Shown: in pieces, positions 24,901 to 33,860 of the stretch
Numbering within the stretch: position 1 is the first letter of the stretch
How the letters are laid out: each line of letters starts with the position of its first letter
Assembly: GCF_001423295.1 (NCBI RefSeq)
Contig: NZ_LMNG01000031.1
Coordinates: 386,431 to 450,430 of the forward strand
DNA: 64,000 nt
Direction: 5' to 3'
From: Methylobacterium sp. Leaf112
Lineage (GTDB): Bacteria; Pseudomonadota; Alphaproteobacteria; Rhizobiales; Beijerinckiaceae
The notes under the pieces: model-generated
The model's database searches: none
What the model saw: only the letters and a program-made list of their open reading frames with translations
Told to the model about the DNA's origin: nothing
Translations under genes and position numbers: made by a program

Positions 24901-26288
24901 TGGAGCGTGCCGCGGAACACGAGGGCGGCGCGCGCTCCGATGGCGCGGCGCAGGGCCGGGTCGGCGAGGGACAGGCCCTCGACCTTCGCGTCGGCGCTGA
25001 GGGCGAAGCGCGTCGCCGCGGCATCCGGCCCCGTCGGCGCCATGGCGACGGTTGCGTCGATCCGGTCGAGGGCGTTGCCATCGGCGCGCAGGCCGGCGGC
25101 CTTCAGCACGCCGTTGACGGCCGGACGGGCGATCGGCCCCTTCAGGCTGCCGTCGAACACGAGGGTGTCGAGTTCGGCATCCCCCGCCTTTGTAGTGCCC
25201 CCCTCCGTCGGCACGGCGCGCGCCGCGACGACGAAATCCGCGATGCGGTCGGGGGTCAGGGACCCGCGCGCTTCGAGGCGCGCCGTGCGCGAGGTGAGAT
25301 CGAGCCGGTCGATGCCGAAGGCGCCGCTGTCGGAGAAGCGCAGGCCCCCTTCGAGCTTCGTCGTGCCGGAGAACACGGCGGCGGCCGGGCCGGGCAGCAG
25401 CCCCTCGATGCGCGAGGCGAGGTCCAGGGCGAGGCGCCGGTCGGTGCCGATGCGCGAGATCCGGGCCGTACCCTTGGCGCCGAGGTCCGGTCCGGCATCG
25501 AAATCGAGGCGGGCGTTCCACGAATCGAGGGTCCCGCGCCCGTCGAGGTCGAGGTTGATCGCCGGATGGCCGGGGAGGTTGGCGCCCTTCGAGAGCAGAC
25601 CGCCCGCCGGCTCGATCAGGGTGGTCTTGAGTTCCAGGGTCTCGCCCTTGGGCACGAACAGCAACCGGGCCGTGAAATCGCCGGCCGCGTCGAGGCGGCG
25701 AACCTTCAAATCGAGATCGAGCCCCTCGGACGGGGCGCCGAGCTTGGCCCGTCCGTCGGCGGCGAGGCGCGCCGGCTGGCCGGCCAACGCCTCGCCGAGC
25801 ACGAGTTCGGCGAGCTTGAACGCCTTCACCTCGACCTTCACCGGCAGGTCGGGCAGCAGCGAGCCGTCCGGCTCCGGCTTGGCCGAGATGGGAGCGGGCA
25901 GGGGGCGGCGCAGAACCTCGAGGCGGCCGACCTCGAGGCTGTCGATCTCGAGGCGGCCCGAGAACAGGGCGAGGCGCCGCCAGACCAGGCGCGCCTTGTC
26001 GAGCTTCAGCCAGGCGCCGTTGGCGTCGCTGATGACGACATCGCGGATGGTGGCGTCGGAGGACAGGGCGCCGTCGACGGCACCGATCGCGACCTGCGAG
26101 CCGGGGGTGGAGAGCGCCTTCGAGAGCAGGCCGCCGAGGACGGATTTTTCGGCTTCGTCCGCGTGGGTCGGAACCGCGGGACCAAGAGTCACGACGGCCA
26201 CCACCACCAGGACGGCGCGGACCGGTGCTTTTCCGCCGCGCGCGGAACGGGCCGTCGGACGGCCGCGGACTCCCCCGAAAAATCCCAT
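21921..26288 (-). CDS. tamB: Translocation and assembly module subunit TamB
   Basis: 1455 residues. An N-terminal signal-anchor (~22-42) precedes a very long periplasmic region of repeated beta-strand segments (AsmA/VPS13-like lipid-transfer groove), and the C-terminal ~350 residues are the DUF490/TamB domain (FDATLDVAVNAPNRIFVRGRG, LPQDEVLSRLLFKK, LSPFQALQLAQ, ending VGVGAEWEY). TamB spans the periplasm, works with TamA, and also transports phospholipid to the outer membrane. Its ATG overlaps the tamA stop (TGATG), so translation is coupled. Very high GC creates long meaningless open frames on the other strand. Confidence 0.93.
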   Translation of the reverse strand: MGFFGGVRGRPTARSARGGKAPVRAVLVVVAVVTLGPAVPTHADEAEKSVLGGLLSKALSTPGSQVAIGAVDGALSSDATIRDVVISDANGAWLKLDKARLVWRRLALFSGRLEIDSLEVGRLEVLRRPLPAPISAKPEPDGSLLPDLPVKVEVKAFKLAELVLGEALAGQPARLAADGRAKLGAPSEGLDLDLKVRRLDAAGDFTARLLFVPKGETLELKTTLIEPAGGLLSKGANLPGHPAINLDLDGRGTLDSWNARLDFDAGPDLGAKGTARISRIGTDRRLALDLASRIEGLLPGPAAAVFSGTTKLEGGLRFSDSGAFGIDRLDLTSRTARLEARGSLTPDRIADFVVAARAVPTEGGTTKAGDAELDTLVFDGSLKGPIARPAVNGVLKAAGLRADGNALDRIDATVAMAPTGPDAAATRFALSADAKVEGLSLADPALRRAIGARAALVFRGTLQPSGIVDVARFEIDGPTARATYAGSVGQNTLTGTVDATLSDLAAFSEVAGRSLAGSLTAQAKLGGDPARKAVTADVDVRADRLALSVPALDGLLGRTPRFTGRLAQVYDGYSFDGARLEGAEMVARLDGRATARMADAKLLVDLKDLSVVDANLSGRALLDGRLTGTLEKPDLTATVTGDDLRAQGRPIRDLRLEATLRDLTGALDGTVKLNGDVAGKALRGDAHLARLPQDWSLDRLAFSLGSVSVAGKATVDARSFLTEGNLSVTAANLDDLSPLALTALGGSLEAAVSLSRIGGRQDAAIRAKAASLRAGTVGLARLDADLTGRDLRARPVVDGRVDADRVVVSGETLDTVRLAAVGTPSASDITLTAKARGFDLDGAARLVPADRTRIELARFSATRGGDRLALAGPATITLANGGALIDNLVIAAGSGRVSLSGQAGSRLDLKLGLRAVPLAMARIAAPSLALTGTLDGEADLRGTSQRPEGHYALTLSRLVTPETRKAGLPPIDAKASGTLSDGRAGIEGRVSAGRGAEMTVSGSVPVAAGEAIALKLRGTLEAALANSMLSVGGQRVTGRVALDAGVSGTLAAPRADGTATLTGGSFTDPLQGIRLTNIEGRVTGRGDTLVVERLTALTRNGGTLRADGRVALQPAAGFPVSLRLNAERAELVSSPLMTAVASLNLALTGPLARTPKVSGRVDLVSVDVTVPDRLPASVKPLEGVRHVNTPPDVRARLAARADRKAAVAAAGRRRGKAAPPFDATLDVAVNAPNRIFVRGRGIDAELGGALRLTGSSRDPVATGDFEMRRGRLSVVGQRLDFTRGRLTFGGEIAQPDLDFLAETKAAEITARIAVTGPASQPVFAITSDPTLPQDEVLSRLLFKKASGGLSPFQALQLAQAVAQFSGGAGGVDVFEQARKGLGLDSLDISTGASGGPAVGASRYLSDRLSVGVKAGAKPADTAATVDYDVTRRIKIQGEAGSDGRTAVGVGAEWEY

Positions 26289-28294
26289 CAGAACGATTGT
26301 CCCAGGCTGATGTAGAGGGCCACGGGGCGCTCGCGGTTGCCCTTGATGCGGTCCAGGGGGAAGGCGACGTCGACGCGGATCGGGCCGATGCCGGTGTAGT
26401 AGCGCAAGCCGAGCCCCGCCGCGTAGCGGATGCGCTCCTCGAAGTCGGGAACGCTCGACGCGAAGGCGGTGCCGGCATCGAAGAACGGCACCACGCCGAT
26501 GGTGTCGGTGACCTTGATCCGGGCCTCGAACGAGGCCTCCAACAGGCTGCGGCCGCCGATCGGCAGGTTGAACGGACCGCGCGGGCCGAGCGTCCGGTAG
26601 GGGAAGCCGCGCACGGAGCCGCCGCCGCCGGCGAAGAACCGGATGTTGGCGGGAATCTCGTCGAGGTTCGCGCCCGAGATCGAGCCGAAACCGATGCGGC
26701 CGGCGAGGATGTAGCGGGCCTCGTCGTCGAGCGCGTAGTAGGTCGAGCCCTGCGCCTTCGCCACGAAGATCGACGGGTCCGAGCCGAGGAAGCCCGCATA
26801 GGGCGTCGCCGACGCGATCACGCGAAACCCCTTCGTCGGGTCGAGGAGGTTGTCGGTGGAATCGTAGTTCACCGAGACCGGCACGCCGACGAGGCGGTAG
26901 TCGACCTTGCCGAGGGCGTCCTGCGAGCGGCCGGCCTGCCCGTCGATGCCGACCTGGGCGAAGAACGCGTCGGAGAAGCGGTGGCGGATGCCGACGGTGC
27001 CGCCGGCCGCGTCGCTGACGTACGATTGCTGCGCCTCGCGGCCGACGAACAGGTTGGCGACGAGGTCGTTGCGGGTGCCCCACAGGGCCGGCTTGACGAA
27101 GGTCGCCGAGAGGCGACCGCCGAGGCCGTTGGAATCAATGCCCGCGAGCTTGCGCTGCGTCGCGTAGAGGTCGTTGCCGAGGTAGTAGACGTCGGCGTCG
27201 AGCCGCAGGGTCTCGCCGCCACCGAAGAGGTTGCGGTTGGCGTAGTAGGCACGGATGCCCGGACCGTCGACGGTGGAGTAGCGGGCCGCCACACCGATGA
27301 GATTGTGGTCGCGCTCGGTCACGTCCACGAAGATCGGCAGGTTGCCGGCGGGATCGAGGGCCTCGCCCTCGCGCACCCGGATCGAGCCCAGGGCCTCGAC
27401 CTTGGCCACCGACCGGCGGATGTCGGCGATGGCCTTGGGCGAGTAGGGATCGCCCGGCTCGGCATAGATGAACGAGCGCACCACCGCCGGATCGAGGCCC
27501 GTGGTGCCCCGCACCGCGACCTCCCCGAGGCCCGCGATGGGACCCGGATCGATGGTGAACCCCACATCCATGACGTGGGCCGTGTCGTCGACCACGGGAT
27601 CGCGCGAGACCGCCTTGGCGAAGGGGTGACCCAGCGCCCGGAAGCGATCGACGATCTTCGCTTCGCGGGCGAGCACCGTCGCGGAACGCGCCGGTACGTC
27701 GCTGTCCACACGGGTGAAACGGGGCGGCAGCACCTCCTCAGGAAAAGACCTGCCGGAGGGATCGCGGGCGCCGACGGTGCGCAGGGTGTAGAGCGGACCG
27801 GCCGTGACGGAGATCCGAACCGGCACGAGGGCGCGGGCGCGGGAGCCCTCCGCGGCACCGGCCGCGGCGGCGACGCTCGACTCGCCCGTCAGCGTGACCC
27901 CATCGATGCGGATCTGCACCGTGCCCTGATAGTAGCCGTAGCCCGAGAGCACGTCGGCGAGGCGGCGCTGGTCGGCCTCGGCCCGGCGCACCATCCCCTC
28001 GCCGTCGGGCGGTGCGTCCTGGCGCAGGCGATAGAGGGTCGAGGTGTCCTGCAGTGCCCGCAGAACGTCGTCGTCGTCGATCCCCTGGAACTTGACCGTG
28101 TAGGGCAGGGCACCGGCGCTCGGAACCGGGAGCTCCTCTTCGGATCCGAACAGGCCGAACAGATCGAACGCGGCCGCCGGCCGCGCCGCGATCCCACCGC
28201 CGGCGAGTCCGAGCAGAACGGGCAAGGCAGCATACGCCAGCGCGCGCGCAACGGCGGGACGCGAACCGGACCAGACGATTCTCACGAACGGCAC
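26288..28294 (-). CDS. tamA: Outer-membrane assembly factor TamA (Omp85 family)
   Basis: 668 residues. Signal peptide ~1-42 (ending AAAF), then POTRA domains (~60-330: YTVKFQGIDDDDVLRAL, LYTLRTVGARDPSG, GLGEVAVRGTTGLDP), then a 16-strand barrel with RFFAGGGGSVRGFPYRTLGP (the L6 VRGF/Y motif of Omp85) and a C-terminal beta-signal ending in Phe (LYISLGQSF). TamA helps insert autotransporters and other outer-membrane proteins. It is followed at once by tamB. Confidence 0.93.
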   Translation of the reverse strand: MPFVRIVWSGSRPAVARALAYAALPVLLGLAGGGIAARPAAAFDLFGLFGSEEELPVPSAGALPYTVKFQGIDDDDVLRALQDTSTLYRLRQDAPPDGEGMVRRAEADQRRLADVLSGYGYYQGTVQIRIDGVTLTGESSVAAAAGAAEGSRARALVPVRISVTAGPLYTLRTVGARDPSGRSFPEEVLPPRFTRVDSDVPARSATVLAREAKIVDRFRALGHPFAKAVSRDPVVDDTAHVMDVGFTIDPGPIAGLGEVAVRGTTGLDPAVVRSFIYAEPGDPYSPKAIADIRRSVAKVEALGSIRVREGEALDPAGNLPIFVDVTERDHNLIGVAARYSTVDGPGIRAYYANRNLFGGGETLRLDADVYYLGNDLYATQRKLAGIDSNGLGGRLSATFVKPALWGTRNDLVANLFVGREAQQSYVSDAAGGTVGIRHRFSDAFFAQVGIDGQAGRSQDALGKVDYRLVGVPVSVNYDSTDNLLDPTKGFRVIASATPYAGFLGSDPSIFVAKAQGSTYYALDDEARYILAGRIGFGSISGANLDEIPANIRFFAGGGGSVRGFPYRTLGPRGPFNLPIGGRSLLEASFEARIKVTDTIGVVPFFDAGTAFASSVPDFEERIRYAAGLGLRYYTGIGPIRVDVAFPLDRIKGNRERPVALYISLGQSF

Positions 28295-29016
28295 ATCCCG
28301 TTCCGTCTTCCGGTTCGTCCTGCCATGTCGATCGTTTCCCGGACTGGTCTCGGACCGGTCCTGTTCGCTGCCGTCATCCCGCCCCCGCTTCGATGCCGGT
28401 CCATACTAACCGTGTCGATCCGTCTCCGCGCGGTTAAACAGGCGCGACATGGCCGTCTCCGCACGATCGTGAAGCATCCTGCTGTGAAGCATCCTGCCCG
28501 ATCGGTGACGTGCCGCCGATCGTCGTGGTTCCCCGGCAGATACGCCGTTCGGCGCGTCGTCGTGCAGAAGCCATCCAGCGTAGCCATCATGCCACACCGG
28601 GGCAACCGCAACGGGAGGCCTCAACTCTGGGGTGGATGGCCACCATCCTCGGGAAGTCATCCTTGGAAGTTCTGCGCGCAACGCCGAGAAACGACGACAC
28701 GCCATGCGGCCGAGACCAGCCCGAACAATTGTGCGGTCGTGCGGGAAGACCATGAGGCCTCCGTCGGTGGAGGCGAAAACCCGGATCGGTGGGGAACCCG
28801 ACAAGCCTTCGCGCCTTGTCTGTGCGTCGCAGGCTTCATACATCCGATCTGTCGATCCAAGGCCGTCCCAAAGGGTTCGTGCATTCCTTCGGTCCTTTTC
28901 GGACCGTGCGGGGATGCTGCCTCGATCCGCCACAATTCACCGAACCTGCGGTCCGGGTTCCGCGCGTCATCGTGCGGGAAGGGCAGATACGACTTCACTG
29001 GACGAAAGGATAAGCC
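28295..29016. other. 722-bp gap without a supportable gene
   Basis: It separates divergent tamA and the cold-shock gene. Several open frames exist on both strands but none has family features or good start signals. A 13-bp motif TGAAGCATCCTGC occurs twice in tandem (28470-28482, 28485-28497). The right end should hold the cold-shock promoter and 5' leader. Confidence 0.5.
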
Positions 29017-29226
29017 ATGAGCACGGGCACCGTGAAATGGTTCAACGAGACCAAAGGCTACGGCTTCATCCAGCCGGATGACGGCAGCAAGGATGTGTTC
29101 GTGCACATCTCCGCCGTCGAGCGGGCCGGAATGCGCAACCTGATCGAGGGGCAGAAGATTTCTTACGAGATCGAGAGCGACCGTCGCACCGGCAAGCAAT
29201 CAGCGGGCAACCTCCAGGCGGCCTGA
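29017..29226 (+). CDS. Cold-shock domain protein (CspA family)
   Basis: 69 residues, the standard single cold-shock domain. It shows [16 protein letters not shown] (RNP1) and [11 protein letters not shown] (RNP2), then [19 protein letters not shown]. These proteins bind single-stranded RNA/DNA and melt RNA structure in cold or stress. GAAAGGAT lies upstream of the ATG. Two hairpins follow the stop. Confidence 0.95.
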   Translation: MSTGTVKWFNETKGYGFIQPDDGSKDVFVHISAVERAGMRNLIEGQKISYEIESDRRTGKQSAGNLQAA

Positions 29227-29235
29227 GGCTCCCGT

Positions 29236-29309
29236 CGATGCCTCCCGGTGAGGCATCGATTCAACATACCGACGGGAAGCCGCTCGTCACCGGGCGGCTT
29301 CTGTTGCTT
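29236..29309 (+). terminator. Double hairpin terminator after cold-shock gene
   Basis: First hairpin: CGATGCCTC/GAGGCATCG (29236-29258), a 9-bp stem with a CCGGT loop and no T run. Second hairpin: AAGCCGC/GCGGCTT (29277-29300), followed by the T-rich CTGTTGCTT. The second is the better terminator. Confidence 0.6.
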
Positions 29310-29431
29310 CCGCACCTGCGTTGGGGCATTGGCACCCCCGATCGACCCGAATTTTCAGCTGTTCTGTTTCACCCTACGGTCGCCCACCCCATGCGGTGCG
29401 TCCGGCCGCGACATGCCACGAGAAAGGTCAG

Positions 29432-29806
29432 ATGAGCGCCTTCGACTACAGGAATTTCGACGACCGCCGAAAGAACTCCGCCAGCGCCAAGCAGATGCTG
29501 CTGGAAAAATTCAAGGCCCGCACCCCGGCGGATGACCCGGACATGATTGCGAAGGCCGAGGCCCGAGCCGCCGTTGCACGTGCCCGCGAAGAGCGGGCCC
29601 GGGAACGCGAAGCCGCCCGGATCGCCGCCGAACGCCAGGCCGCGGAAGAGAAGCGGGCCCGCGAAGAGGCCGAACTCGCGGCGCAGATCGCTCGCGAAGA
29701 AGCGGAAGCACTCGCCGCCGCAGAGCGGAAGGCAGCGGAACTGGTCGAGAAGAAGGCCGCGCGCGACGCGCGTTACGCCGCCCGCAAAGCCAAGGCGCGC
29801 CGCTGA
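29432..29806 (+). CDS. DUF6481-type coiled-coil protein
   Basis: 124 residues. A short conserved head (FDYRNFDDRRKNSASAKQML) is followed by LLEKFKARTP and ~80 residues of continuous charged helix (Ala/Arg/Glu/Lys, heptad-like, e.g. REERAREREAARIAAERQ), ending KKAARDARYAARKAK. The head and tail match what I recall of the DUF6481 family in Rhizobiales. There is no membrane segment. AGAAAGG precedes the ATG. Function unknown. Confidence 0.75.
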   Translation: MSAFDYRNFDDRRKNSASAKQMLLEKFKARTPADDPDMIAKAEARAAVARAREERAREREAARIAAERQAAEEKRAREEAELAAQIAREEAEALAAAERKAAELVEKKAARDARYAARKAKARR

Positions 29807-29831
29807 ACGGGGTGCCTCGGACATCGAGAGG

Positions 29832-29862
29832 AAGGGGTCGATGATGTCATCGGCCCCTTTTT
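29832..29862. terminator. Strong intrinsic terminator between convergent genes
   Basis: AAGGGGTCGATG (29832-29843) pairs with CATCGGCCCCTT (29848-29859) with one G-U pair in RNA, loop ATGT, followed by a run of five T. It serves the DUF6481 gene and may also serve the opposing gene. Confidence 0.8.
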
Positions 29863-29882
29863 CGTGTCCGATCCGGCGTCGC

Positions 29883-30131
29883 TCAGGCTTCGGTTTCGGT
29901 CTCGGATTCGTTGGTCTCGACGGCTTCGTTCTGACCCTCGGCAACCTCGCCCTTCGGCTCGGTGTCGGCCTCGGGGCGCGGTCCGGCCTTGAACGAACGC
30001 CGGGGCGCGTTTCCGCGCTTCATCTGGGCGGGCTTCTCGATGGCGCCGAGCCGCTCCGAGAGGCGTTTCGCGCGCTCGTTGAAATCGTCGGTCGTGCGCG
30101 ACTGGGATGCACCGCTCTTGAACGCGTTCGC
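29883..30131 (-). CDS. Small hypothetical protein with acidic tail
   Basis: 82 residues from GTG 30131 (GAGG upstream); an ATG at 30206 is an in-frame alternative. The N-terminal half is basic and helical (SRTTDDFNERAKRLSERLG, MKRGNAPRRSFKAGP), and the C-terminal ~25 residues are very acidic (EPKGEVAEGQNEAVETNESE). No family recognised. The charge split suggests nucleic-acid or chaperone-like binding, but this is a guess. Confidence 0.55.
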   Translation of the reverse strand, partial: ANAFKSGASQSRTTDDFNERAKRLSERLGAIEKPAQMKRGNAPRRSFKAGPRPEADTEPKGEVAEGQNEAVETNESETETEA

Positions 30132-30309
30132 CACTGGGGCCTCATGGAGTTGCCCAGGGCACGGAGTCGTGCGGGGTTGGCCATTCCCTAGCACGCTTCG
30201 CCCCATCGGTGGGGACTATCTTCGCGACAGTGGCCGTGCGCGCCTTGCGGCCGGGCGTCCCGTTGGCGAAACTGTCCTCACTCCCCTCAGCGAACGAAGG
30301 ATTGTTCCC

Positions 30310-30483
30310 ATGGCCGATGCGACCGCCGAGATGGTTCCCTGTGCCTGCGCCGACTGCGTCTGCAAGGTGAAGACCGGCACCGGGATCGAGCGGGACGGAA
30401 AGACCTTCTGTTGCGAAGCCTGCGCCGACGGCCATGCGTCCCATGACGGCTGCGGACATTCGGGTTGCGCCTGCCACGGCTGA
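30310..30483 (+). CDS. Bacterial metallothionein (SmtA/BmtA type)
   Basis: 57 residues with nine cysteines and four histidines: CACADCVCKV near the start, FCCEACADGH in the middle, and GCGHSGCACHG at the end. This matches the zinc-finger-plus-cluster fold of cyanobacterial SmtA (PF02069), which binds Zn/Cd. The length is typical. No SmtB-type repressor gene is adjacent, so regulation is not evident. The nearby ends face a Kef-type antiporter gene on the other strand. Confidence 0.9.
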   Translation: MADATAEMVPCACADCVCKVKTGTGIERDGKTFCCEACADGHASHDGCGHSGCACHG

Positions 30484-30514
30484 ACGACCGGACGGCGTGG
30501 GGCGGGTCGCCGCC

Positions 30515-32392
30515 CTACGCGCTCCTGATCACGGGGTCGGCCGCCTCCTTCGGCAGGCCGGCCTCGCGGGCCGTCTCCGTTCCTTTCCCGCCCGCCGCGT
30601 TGCCGAGGGTTCCCTTGCCCACGGTGCGGCGTGCCCGGAAGGCCGGACGCACCTCCGTCTCCTTGCGCTTGAGCATGGCGCGATACTCGTCGCGTCGCTC
30701 GTGGATCGAGGCGATGACCAGGCCCATGGGAACGCCGACATCGACGAGGACGGCCTCCGACAGTTGCAGGGACGCCTCGATGGTCTCCGGCACCGCGTCG
30801 TCGACGCCCATCTCGTAGAGGGCGGTGGCGTGGCGCGCGTCGCGGGCGCGGGCCACGATGGTGATGTCGGCCCGCTCCGCCCGCGCCGCCTCGACCACGG
30901 CCTCCACCGCACGCGGGTTGTCGAGGGTGACCACGAGGGCGCGCGCATTGGCGATGTCGCAGCGGCGCAGGAGTTCGGCGTTGGCCGAATCGCCGAAATA
31001 GACCGGATTGCCGAGGCGGCGGTACTCCGAGACCCGGGCGGCGTCGGCATCGAGGGCCAGGTACGGGATCTTGTGGCGGGCCAGCATCTCGCCGACGAGG
31101 CGCCCGACCCGGCCGTAGCCCGCGATGATCACGCGGTTCTGCTGCTTGTCCGGCACCGGCTCGGCCCGCGCCCGCCCGAGTGGGCCGCGCGACATCCGCT
31201 TGCCGAGCCGGCGGGCAAGCACGGCGAGCGCCGGGATCGCGATCATCGTCACGGTGGTGACGATGAGGGCGGCCTGCCCGACCTCCTCGGGCACGAGGTT
31301 TCCGGCGAGCGCGCCCCCGATGAGCACGAAGGCGAATTCGCCGCCCGGGCCGAGCAGGAGCGCCGCCTCGAGGCCGACGGCGCGCGACAGCCTGAGGAAC
31401 CGGGCGGCCGCGACGATGATCGCCCCCTTGATCAGGATCAGCCCCAGGGCGAGGCCCAGGATGGCGCCCGGCGCCGACATCAGCTGGGCCGGATCGAGGT
31501 TCATGCCGACGGAGACGAAGAACACGCCCAGCAGCAGGCCCTTGAACGGATCGATGGTGGCCTCGATGGCCCGGCGGTACTCGGTCTCGGCGAGCAGCAG
31601 GCCGGCCACGAAGGCGCCGAGCGTCATGGACAGGCCGGCGGCGGCAGCGGTCAGGGCCGTCCCGATGATGACGAGGAGGCAGGCCGCCATGAACAGCTCG
31701 GGCGAACGCGTGCGCGCCACGAGCTGGAACAGGGGCCGCAGGGCGAGCCGCCCCGCCACCACGATGACCACGAGGGCCACCACCGCCTGACCGAGGGCGA
31801 AGGCCAGCGCGGCCCCGACATCGGCGCCGTCGCTGCGCCCGAGCACCGCGATGGCGAAGAGCACGGGGGCGACGGCGAGATCCTGGAACAGCAGGACCGC
31901 GAAGCTCGCCCGGCCGGCGGGCGTGTTGAGGCGCTTCTGCTCGGCCAGCACCGGCAGCACCACGGCGGTGGAGGACAGCGCGAGGGCAAGCCCGACGATG
32001 ATCGTGGCCGCGAGGGGCACGCCGAGGGCGAACAGGATCGCGCCGATCACCACCGCGGACGCCACCACCTGGATCGAGCCGAGACCGAAGACGAGGCGGC
32101 GCAGGGTGCGCAGGCGCTCCCACGACAGCTCGACGCCGATCATGAACATGAGGAAGATCACGCCGAACTCGGCCAGATGCGCGATCTCGGCGCGGTTGGC
32201 GATGGTGACGGCGGACAGCCACGGCATCGCTTCGGCGAAGCGGCCGAGACCGAACGGACCCAGAAGCGCGCCGGCGCCGATGAAGCCGAGTACGGGCGAG
32301 ATGCGCAGGCGATGGAACAGCGGCACCACCACGCCAGCGGTGACGAGGAACAGGATCGCTTCCTTGTAGGAACCGGCGTGCATGTCCGTCAT
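30515..32392 (-). CDS. Kef-type K+/H+ antiporter (CPA2 family)
   Basis: 625 residues from ATG 32392; an ATG at 32383 is an alternative. Residues ~8-385 are a 12-13-helix Na+/H+ exchanger domain (GFIGAGALLGPFGLG, LALSSTAVVLPVLAEQ, LLLGPGGEFAFVL). The RCK/TrkA-N domain (~415-535) has the Rossmann motif VIIAGYGRVGRLVGEML. KefB/KefC release K+ in exchange for H+, gated by glutathione adducts. I cannot tell KefB from KefC, and no ancillary KefF/KefG gene is adjacent. It is divergent from a hypothetical operon. Confidence 0.9.
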   Translation of the reverse strand: MTDMHAGSYKEAILFLVTAGVVVPLFHRLRISPVLGFIGAGALLGPFGLGRFAEAMPWLSAVTIANRAEIAHLAEFGVIFLMFMIGVELSWERLRTLRRLVFGLGSIQVVASAVVIGAILFALGVPLAATIIVGLALALSSTAVVLPVLAEQKRLNTPAGRASFAVLLFQDLAVAPVLFAIAVLGRSDGADVGAALAFALGQAVVALVVIVVAGRLALRPLFQLVARTRSPELFMAACLLVIIGTALTAAAAGLSMTLGAFVAGLLLAETEYRRAIEATIDPFKGLLLGVFFVSVGMNLDPAQLMSAPGAILGLALGLILIKGAIIVAAARFLRLSRAVGLEAALLLGPGGEFAFVLIGGALAGNLVPEEVGQAALIVTTVTMIAIPALAVLARRLGKRMSRGPLGRARAEPVPDKQQNRVIIAGYGRVGRLVGEMLARHKIPYLALDADAARVSEYRRLGNPVYFGDSANAELLRRCDIANARALVVTLDNPRAVEAVVEAARAERADITIVARARDARHATALYEMGVDDAVPETIEASLQLSEAVLVDVGVPMGLVIASIHERRDEYRAMLKRKETEVRPAFRARRTVGKGTLGNAAGGKGTETAREAGLPKEAADPVIRSA

Positions 32393-32587
32393 GGAGGCTG
32401 GGGATTTCCTTGAGCCGTGATGGGTGGCCGGAGGATCGTCGGCCCCGCAGATCATGCGGGGGGAGGGCGCGGACGCGCAATCGGATTGTCCTCCGAATTC
32501 GTCGAAACCGACGCCCGGCAGAGTTGCACCGAAGACGCACCCCACAGCGCGGCGCAAAATCGGCACAATGGCCGCTTAGCCGGGGGC

Positions 32588-32602
32588 GTAACGGAATGTT
32601 AA
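32588..32602 (+). promoter_or_regulatory. CtrA-like half-perfect site
   Basis: GTAA-N7-TTAA (GTAACGGAATGTTAA), one mismatch from the CtrA consensus TTAA-N7-TTAA, lies 38 nt before the start at 32640. This spacing is the same as for the perfect box at 17618. Confidence 0.3.
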
Positions 32603-32639
32603 GTCCCACGTTCGTCGCGTTTCGAGACACGAGTGCCCC

Positions 32640-33860
32640 ATGCGAAAGACGCCGCCCAGCCGGGATGTCCAGCGCGAGCGACGCGAATGGCGTCGGGAAT
32701 CCGACCGGTGGACCCACGAGCGCCACGTCGAGAAGGGCTACCGCATCAAGTGGGGCTACGTCGGCATCGCCTACCTGGTGGAGTTCATGGTCATCGGCGC
32801 ATCCCTGTGGGGTGCCTGGCTGTTCGCCGGGGTCTACAGCGACGGCGACTCGAAGGCGTTCTACTTCATGCTGCTCGCGCCGCTGGTCTACGCGGCGGTA
32901 GAGCTGTGCCGGGTTCCGCTCGGCATCCTGGCGCGGACGCAGCGCTCCTACGCCATCCGGATCATGGCCATCATCGGCATCGTCTTCGCCGCCGGCGTGA
33001 CCACGAAATCGGTCTCGCAGCTCGGCGAGATGATGTTCCACCCCCGCCTCATGGACGCGGCCAAGGCCAAGACCGCCCTCAAGGACGCGCAGGCCGACCG
33101 GGCGACCATCGACGGGCGGATCGCGGCGGCCGATGCCCGGGTGACGCAATACACCACGGAACTCGACCAGATCGAGAAGCGCGCGGCGGAGAACGCCAGC
33201 CAGCTCTCGGCCCTGCCGGCCCAGCGCTGCGAGCGGGTCTCCGGCACCAACAGCCGGGGCCAGCGCTACTCGAACCTCAAATGCGTCACCGACCCCCGCA
33301 CGGCGACCCTCAACGCCAGCGTCGCCAAGGCCGGCAGCGACCGCGCCGGCGTGACGAAGGCCCTGGAGGAGGCCCGGCAGGCCCGCAGCGCCCTCGACCG
33401 GGGTGTGGTCGACCGCAAGGTCGCGGATGCGGAGCAGGCCTACCGCAACTCGGTCAACCGCTCGCAGCTGCACTCGTTCACCGCCATGGTGTACGGGGTC
33501 GATCCCATCGATGTGACGGATGCGCAGGTTCACGCCTTCCTGCGCATCTTCGTGTTCGTGCCGGCCCTGTGCGCCGCCTTCGCGTCGACGATCCTCGCCC
33601 TCTGCGCCGTCTCGGTCCGCAAGACCTTCATGGACGAGGACGACCTCGGCGCCACCGTCGATCCGGCGGCGACGCCCTACATGCTGGACTCCATCACCGA
33701 CGCCCTGCGGCAGGAGATCGGGTTGGCCCAGCCCAAGCCCCCGCGCGAGGCACCTGAGCCCCAGCGTGAAGCGAACGCCGCCTCCGGCGAAGTCATTCCC
33801 ATCGACCGGCGTCCGCCGGCGCAGGTGGCCCTGCCGGCCAGCGCGGGAGCGGGCGCATGA
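32640..33860 (+). CDS. Membrane protein with central coiled coil, unknown
   Basis: 406 residues. Two membrane segments near 39-65 (YVGIAYLVEFMVIGASLWGAW) and 72-90, a third at ~105-120, then a long periplasmic-like coiled coil (~135-260, AKAKTALKDAQADRATIDG... with two Cys), a further segment at ~295-320 (FVFVPALCAAFASTILALC) and a polar tail with IPIDRR. The first 35 residues are very basic. The design (membrane pair, coiled coil, membrane) is like stator or scaffold proteins, but I know no family. The stop overlaps the next start (ATGA at 33857). Confidence 0.7.
   Translation: MRKTPPSRDVQRERREWRRESDRWTHERHVEKGYRIKWGYVGIAYLVEFMVIGASLWGAWLFAGVYSDGDSKAFYFMLLAPLVYAAVELCRVPLGILARTQRSYAIRIMAIIGIVFAAGVTTKSVSQLGEMMFHPRLMDAAKAKTALKDAQADRATIDGRIAAADARVTQYTTELDQIEKRAAENASQLSALPAQRCERVSGTNSRGQRYSNLKCVTDPRTATLNASVAKAGSDRAGVTKALEEARQARSALDRGVVDRKVADAEQAYRNSVNRSQLHSFTAMVYGVDPIDVTDAQVHAFLRIFVFVPALCAAFASTILALCAVSVRKTFMDEDDLGATVDPAATPYMLDSITDALRQEIGLAQPKPPREAPEPQREANAASGEVIPIDRRPPAQVALPASAGAGA

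Noticed and set aside
22221-26315. 1364-codon open frame antisense to tamB, and a 569-codon frame at 24601-26310
   Set aside because: Composition is Gly/Arg/Glu noise typical of GC-rich antisense frames; tamB on the opposite strand has clear domains and coupling to tamA.
28406-28933. 175-codon minus-strand frame upstream of tamA
   Set aside because: No family pattern, poor start context and shuffled-looking composition.
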